Of a DNA stretch of 14,682 nucleotides, positions 13,216 through 14,682 are shown piece by piece (position 1 is the stretch's first letter; each line of letters begins with the position of its first letter). The notes under the pieces were generated by a model that made no database searches, had not been told where the DNA came from, and was given only the letters and a program-made list of their open reading frames with translations. The position numbers and the translations under genes are program-made. The DNA comes from an uncultured Nitrospina sp. (lineage in GTDB: Bacteria > Nitrospinota > Nitrospinia > Nitrospinales > VA-1): positions 1-14,682 of the forward strand of contig CATMOP010000009.1 of the NCBI GenBank assembly GCA_950072225.1. The letters are read 5' to 3'.

Positions 13216-14330
13216 CTAGAGGGTAAAAGGTGAATCAGGTTTCCGGCGGCATAGGCGCGGACGACCTCCAGCGAATCCTGTAATAACTCCACCAATATCG
13301 GGAAGGCTTCCGGCCCACCCATCATCCCCACTGCCCGCACTGCCGCTGTGCGCACTCTGGAGTGATTGTCCCCCAGAGCCATCTTCAGCAAGCGTACCTG
13401 GCCGGGTATCCTGGTTTCCCCCAAAACCCGTGCGGTGGTGCTACGCACACCAAAATCAGTGTGCTTCAACAGTTCTTCAAACACAATCTGGCAGGAGTCG
13501 GACCCCATACGGTTCAGTGCCAGTGCCGCCGACAGCTTCACCATTCCGTCTTTGTCCGCGCATAGAGGTATCAAATCCGGTTCCGCCTCCTTTAGGTTGC
13601 CCATCGCCAACGCCGCCGCGTAACGAACTGACGCACTGTCCCGCTTGATCAATTCCCTGAGCTTGGGCAACATACCGGCAGTGGTTTTCCCTTCCACCGC
13701 TTTCAGGCTGTAGAACACCATCTCCGGTTCATCATGGTCGAACAACTTTGCCAGATGAGGCAGAACCTCCGAAGTGCCAATCTTCCCAAGGTATCCAATA
13801 GCCTGATACCTGCGGTCGGGAATAGGATGGGTGAGCGGGTCCAGCACATCTGCAAGATATTTTTCCTCGCCTTGTTTAACCAGTCCGGAAGAAGCCGCCA
13901 GGCGCATCGGCACATCATAGGATTTTAAAAACACCCTCACTTCATCCACCGCATCCGTATCCTCCGCAATTATCTCAACCGCCGCACTGCGAACCCAGAT
14001 GTCGGTATCATCTGTCATCCTGCGCGCCGCCTTCAAAGCATCAGATCGGGAAACCTTCTGCAATCCCTGCAGGGCAAACAAGCGGGCTGTGGGGTAGACA
14101 TCTTCCGTCGCCTTGTTGAGCAAAGGGATCAGTTCCAGATCCTGAGACTCCCCGGCCGCTCGAGCCGCCGCGGCTCTCACAAACGCCCGCTCATTTCGAT
14201 AGGCCTTCTGTAAAACAGCCAAGCTGGTTGCGCGGATTTTCTTAACCACCGTGTCCGGCCGGGAGTCGGCAAAACCCATTGCAGGGGCAAACAGCAGAAC
14301 AAGCAGAAACCCCATTATTTGAAGCCTCAT
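13209..14330 (-). CDS. secreted HEAT-repeat (PBS-lyase-like) protein
   Basis: 373 aa. An N-terminal signal peptide (MRLQIMGFLLVLLFAPAMGFA, cleavage likely after Ala21) exports it to the periplasm or beyond. The rest is about ten HEAT-like helix pairs of 30 or so residues, with the recurring pattern VRxAAAxAxG (for example FVRAAAARAAGE, VRYAAALAMGNL, VRTAAVRAVGMMGG, VVRAYAAGNLI). Such solenoids bind proteins; no catalytic residues are seen. The ATG at 14330 has GAGGAG 8 nt upstream and overlaps the stop of the upstream partial gene (ATGA), so the two are coupled. The C-terminal end (LLPSSP and the TAG stop) lies in repeat sequence, so the original end may have differed. The specific role is unknown. 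Confidence 0.87.
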   Translation of the reverse strand: MRLQIMGFLLVLLFAPAMGFADSRPDTVVKKIRATSLAVLQKAYRNERAFVRAAAARAAGESQDLELIPLLNKATEDVYPTARLFALQGLQKVSRSDALKAARRMTDDTDIWVRSAAVEIIAEDTDAVDEVRVFLKSYDVPMRLAASSGLVKQGEEKYLADVLDPLTHPIPDRRYQAIGYLGKIGTSEVLPHLAKLFDHDEPEMVFYSLKAVEGKTTAGMLPKLRELIKRDSASVRYAAALAMGNLKEAEPDLIPLCADKDGMVKLSAALALNRMGSDSCQIVFEELLKHTDFGVRSTTARVLGETRIPGQVRLLKMALGDNHSRVRTAAVRAVGMMGGPEAFPILVELLQDSLEVVRAYAAGNLIHLLPSSP

Positions 14331-14682
14331 TTAACAGGCTCCTCAATCCGGCCTGAATATCTCGCCACCAGGTTCCGATAATGTTCTCTCTCCTGATTTT
14401 TACCCCGCTTGCCAAAGCCGTTAATAAGAATCTCGCATTTTTCAATCAGCATTGTAACAACCAGATCTTTTTGCTCCTTTTTCAATCGGTTCTCTTTCAA
14501 CAATACAACCCGATCGCTTTGCTCCCCATCCAGTTTGTTTTCTTGCAACAATTTCTCCAGCGCATAGACCCGCCAGCGGTCCATGCCCCAGTATTTGCGT
14601 GACAACTGGTCCTCATGCCCTCCCCGCTTGACTATGAGTTTCTCTGCAATGAAATGGAAAGGATAGTGTTTGGCGATGCGCA
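14327..14682 (-). CDS. unknown charged protein, 5' part beyond the window
   Basis: The frame is open from the right edge to TGA at 14327-14329 (118 codons visible). It reads YPFHFIAEKLIVKRGGHEDQ ... YWGMDRWRVYALEKLL, then a highly charged helical region (coiled-coil-like, rich in Glu, Lys, Arg) to the end. No membrane helix or known motif is visible. A TTG at 14605 could start a shorter 92-aa form, but the sequence upstream of it is protein-like (aromatics, charged pairs, no stop), so I take it as a partial gene. It overlaps the HEAT-repeat gene by ATGA, which suggests a joint function. Confidence 0.65.
   Translation of the reverse strand, partial: RIAKHYPFHFIAEKLIVKRGGHEDQLSRKYWGMDRWRVYALEKLLQENKLDGEQSDRVVLLKENRLKKEQKDLVVTMLIEKCEILINGFGKRGKNQEREHYRNLVARYSGRIEEPVK

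Noticed and set aside
1..14682. CRISPR array, tRNA, rRNA, insertion sequence or prophage
   Set aside because: No regularly spaced repeats, no tRNA/rRNA-like sequence and no transposase or phage gene were seen on reading both strands.

Overview
The window looks like chromosomal DNA of a free-living Gram-negative bacterium of middling GC content. The support is a SPOR-domain protein, a bifunctional penicillin-binding protein, lipobox signal peptides and GDP-mannose synthesis for surface polysaccharide. I cannot fix the phylum from the sequence. The gene set and the hairpin-rich repeats between genes would suit a Nitrospinota- or Deltaproteobacteria-like lineage, but that is a guess. There is no phage, plasmid, CRISPR, tRNA or rRNA.

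Layout. (1) At 1-1538 (minus) is most of an ABC exporter half-transporter cut by the left edge. It is divergent from manC (1728-3158, plus), a two-domain mannose-1-P guanylyltransferase / mannose-6-P isomerase. (2) At 3393-8531 (minus) a compact four-gene unit is read leftward: an XRE-type DNA-binding protein with a basic tail, an unknown single-pass membrane protein, PBP1A (started by TTG inside a TTGA overlap) and a membrane protein with a helical-repeat middle and a C-terminal SPOR domain. A well-formed promoter with palindromes around it precedes the XRE gene. (3) At 8848-9546 lie a 20-codon ORF, an unknown 132-aa protein and a convergent 60-aa protein. (4) At 9823-11363 (minus) a 110-aa helical TPR-like protein and a radical SAM enzyme overlap by ATGA, behind a strong promoter at 11536-11566. 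(5) At 11661-12044 (minus) is a tiny transcription unit: a 44-aa lipoprotein with good signals, a second lipoprotein-like reading frame lacking a normal start codon, and a strong terminator. (6) At 12238-13029 (plus) is a biotin-protein ligase whose only sensible start is CTG. (7) At 13209-14682 (minus) are a secreted HEAT-repeat protein and a partial upstream gene overlapping it by ATGA.

How the pieces fit. Region 2 is a cell-wall module: PBP1A polymerises and cross-links peptidoglycan, and the SPOR protein probably reads glycan strands from the inner membrane. The co-transcribed XRE protein probably controls the unit. Other than that the window is housekeeping genes mixed with small unassigned ones. 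A recurring feature is a family of GC-rich hairpin repeats at gene 3' ends (3159-3392, 9579-9840, 13030-13215). Three genes (radical SAM, birA, HEAT) end on a TAG inside a CTAG at the edge of such a repeat.

The most useful annotation points are: the CTG-started birA, which callers restricted to ATG/GTG/TTG would truncate to 178 codons and so lose the GRGRxGR loop; the unlisted lipoprotein pair; the Walker B Asp in the ABC exporter; and the XRE-PBP1A-SPOR linkage.
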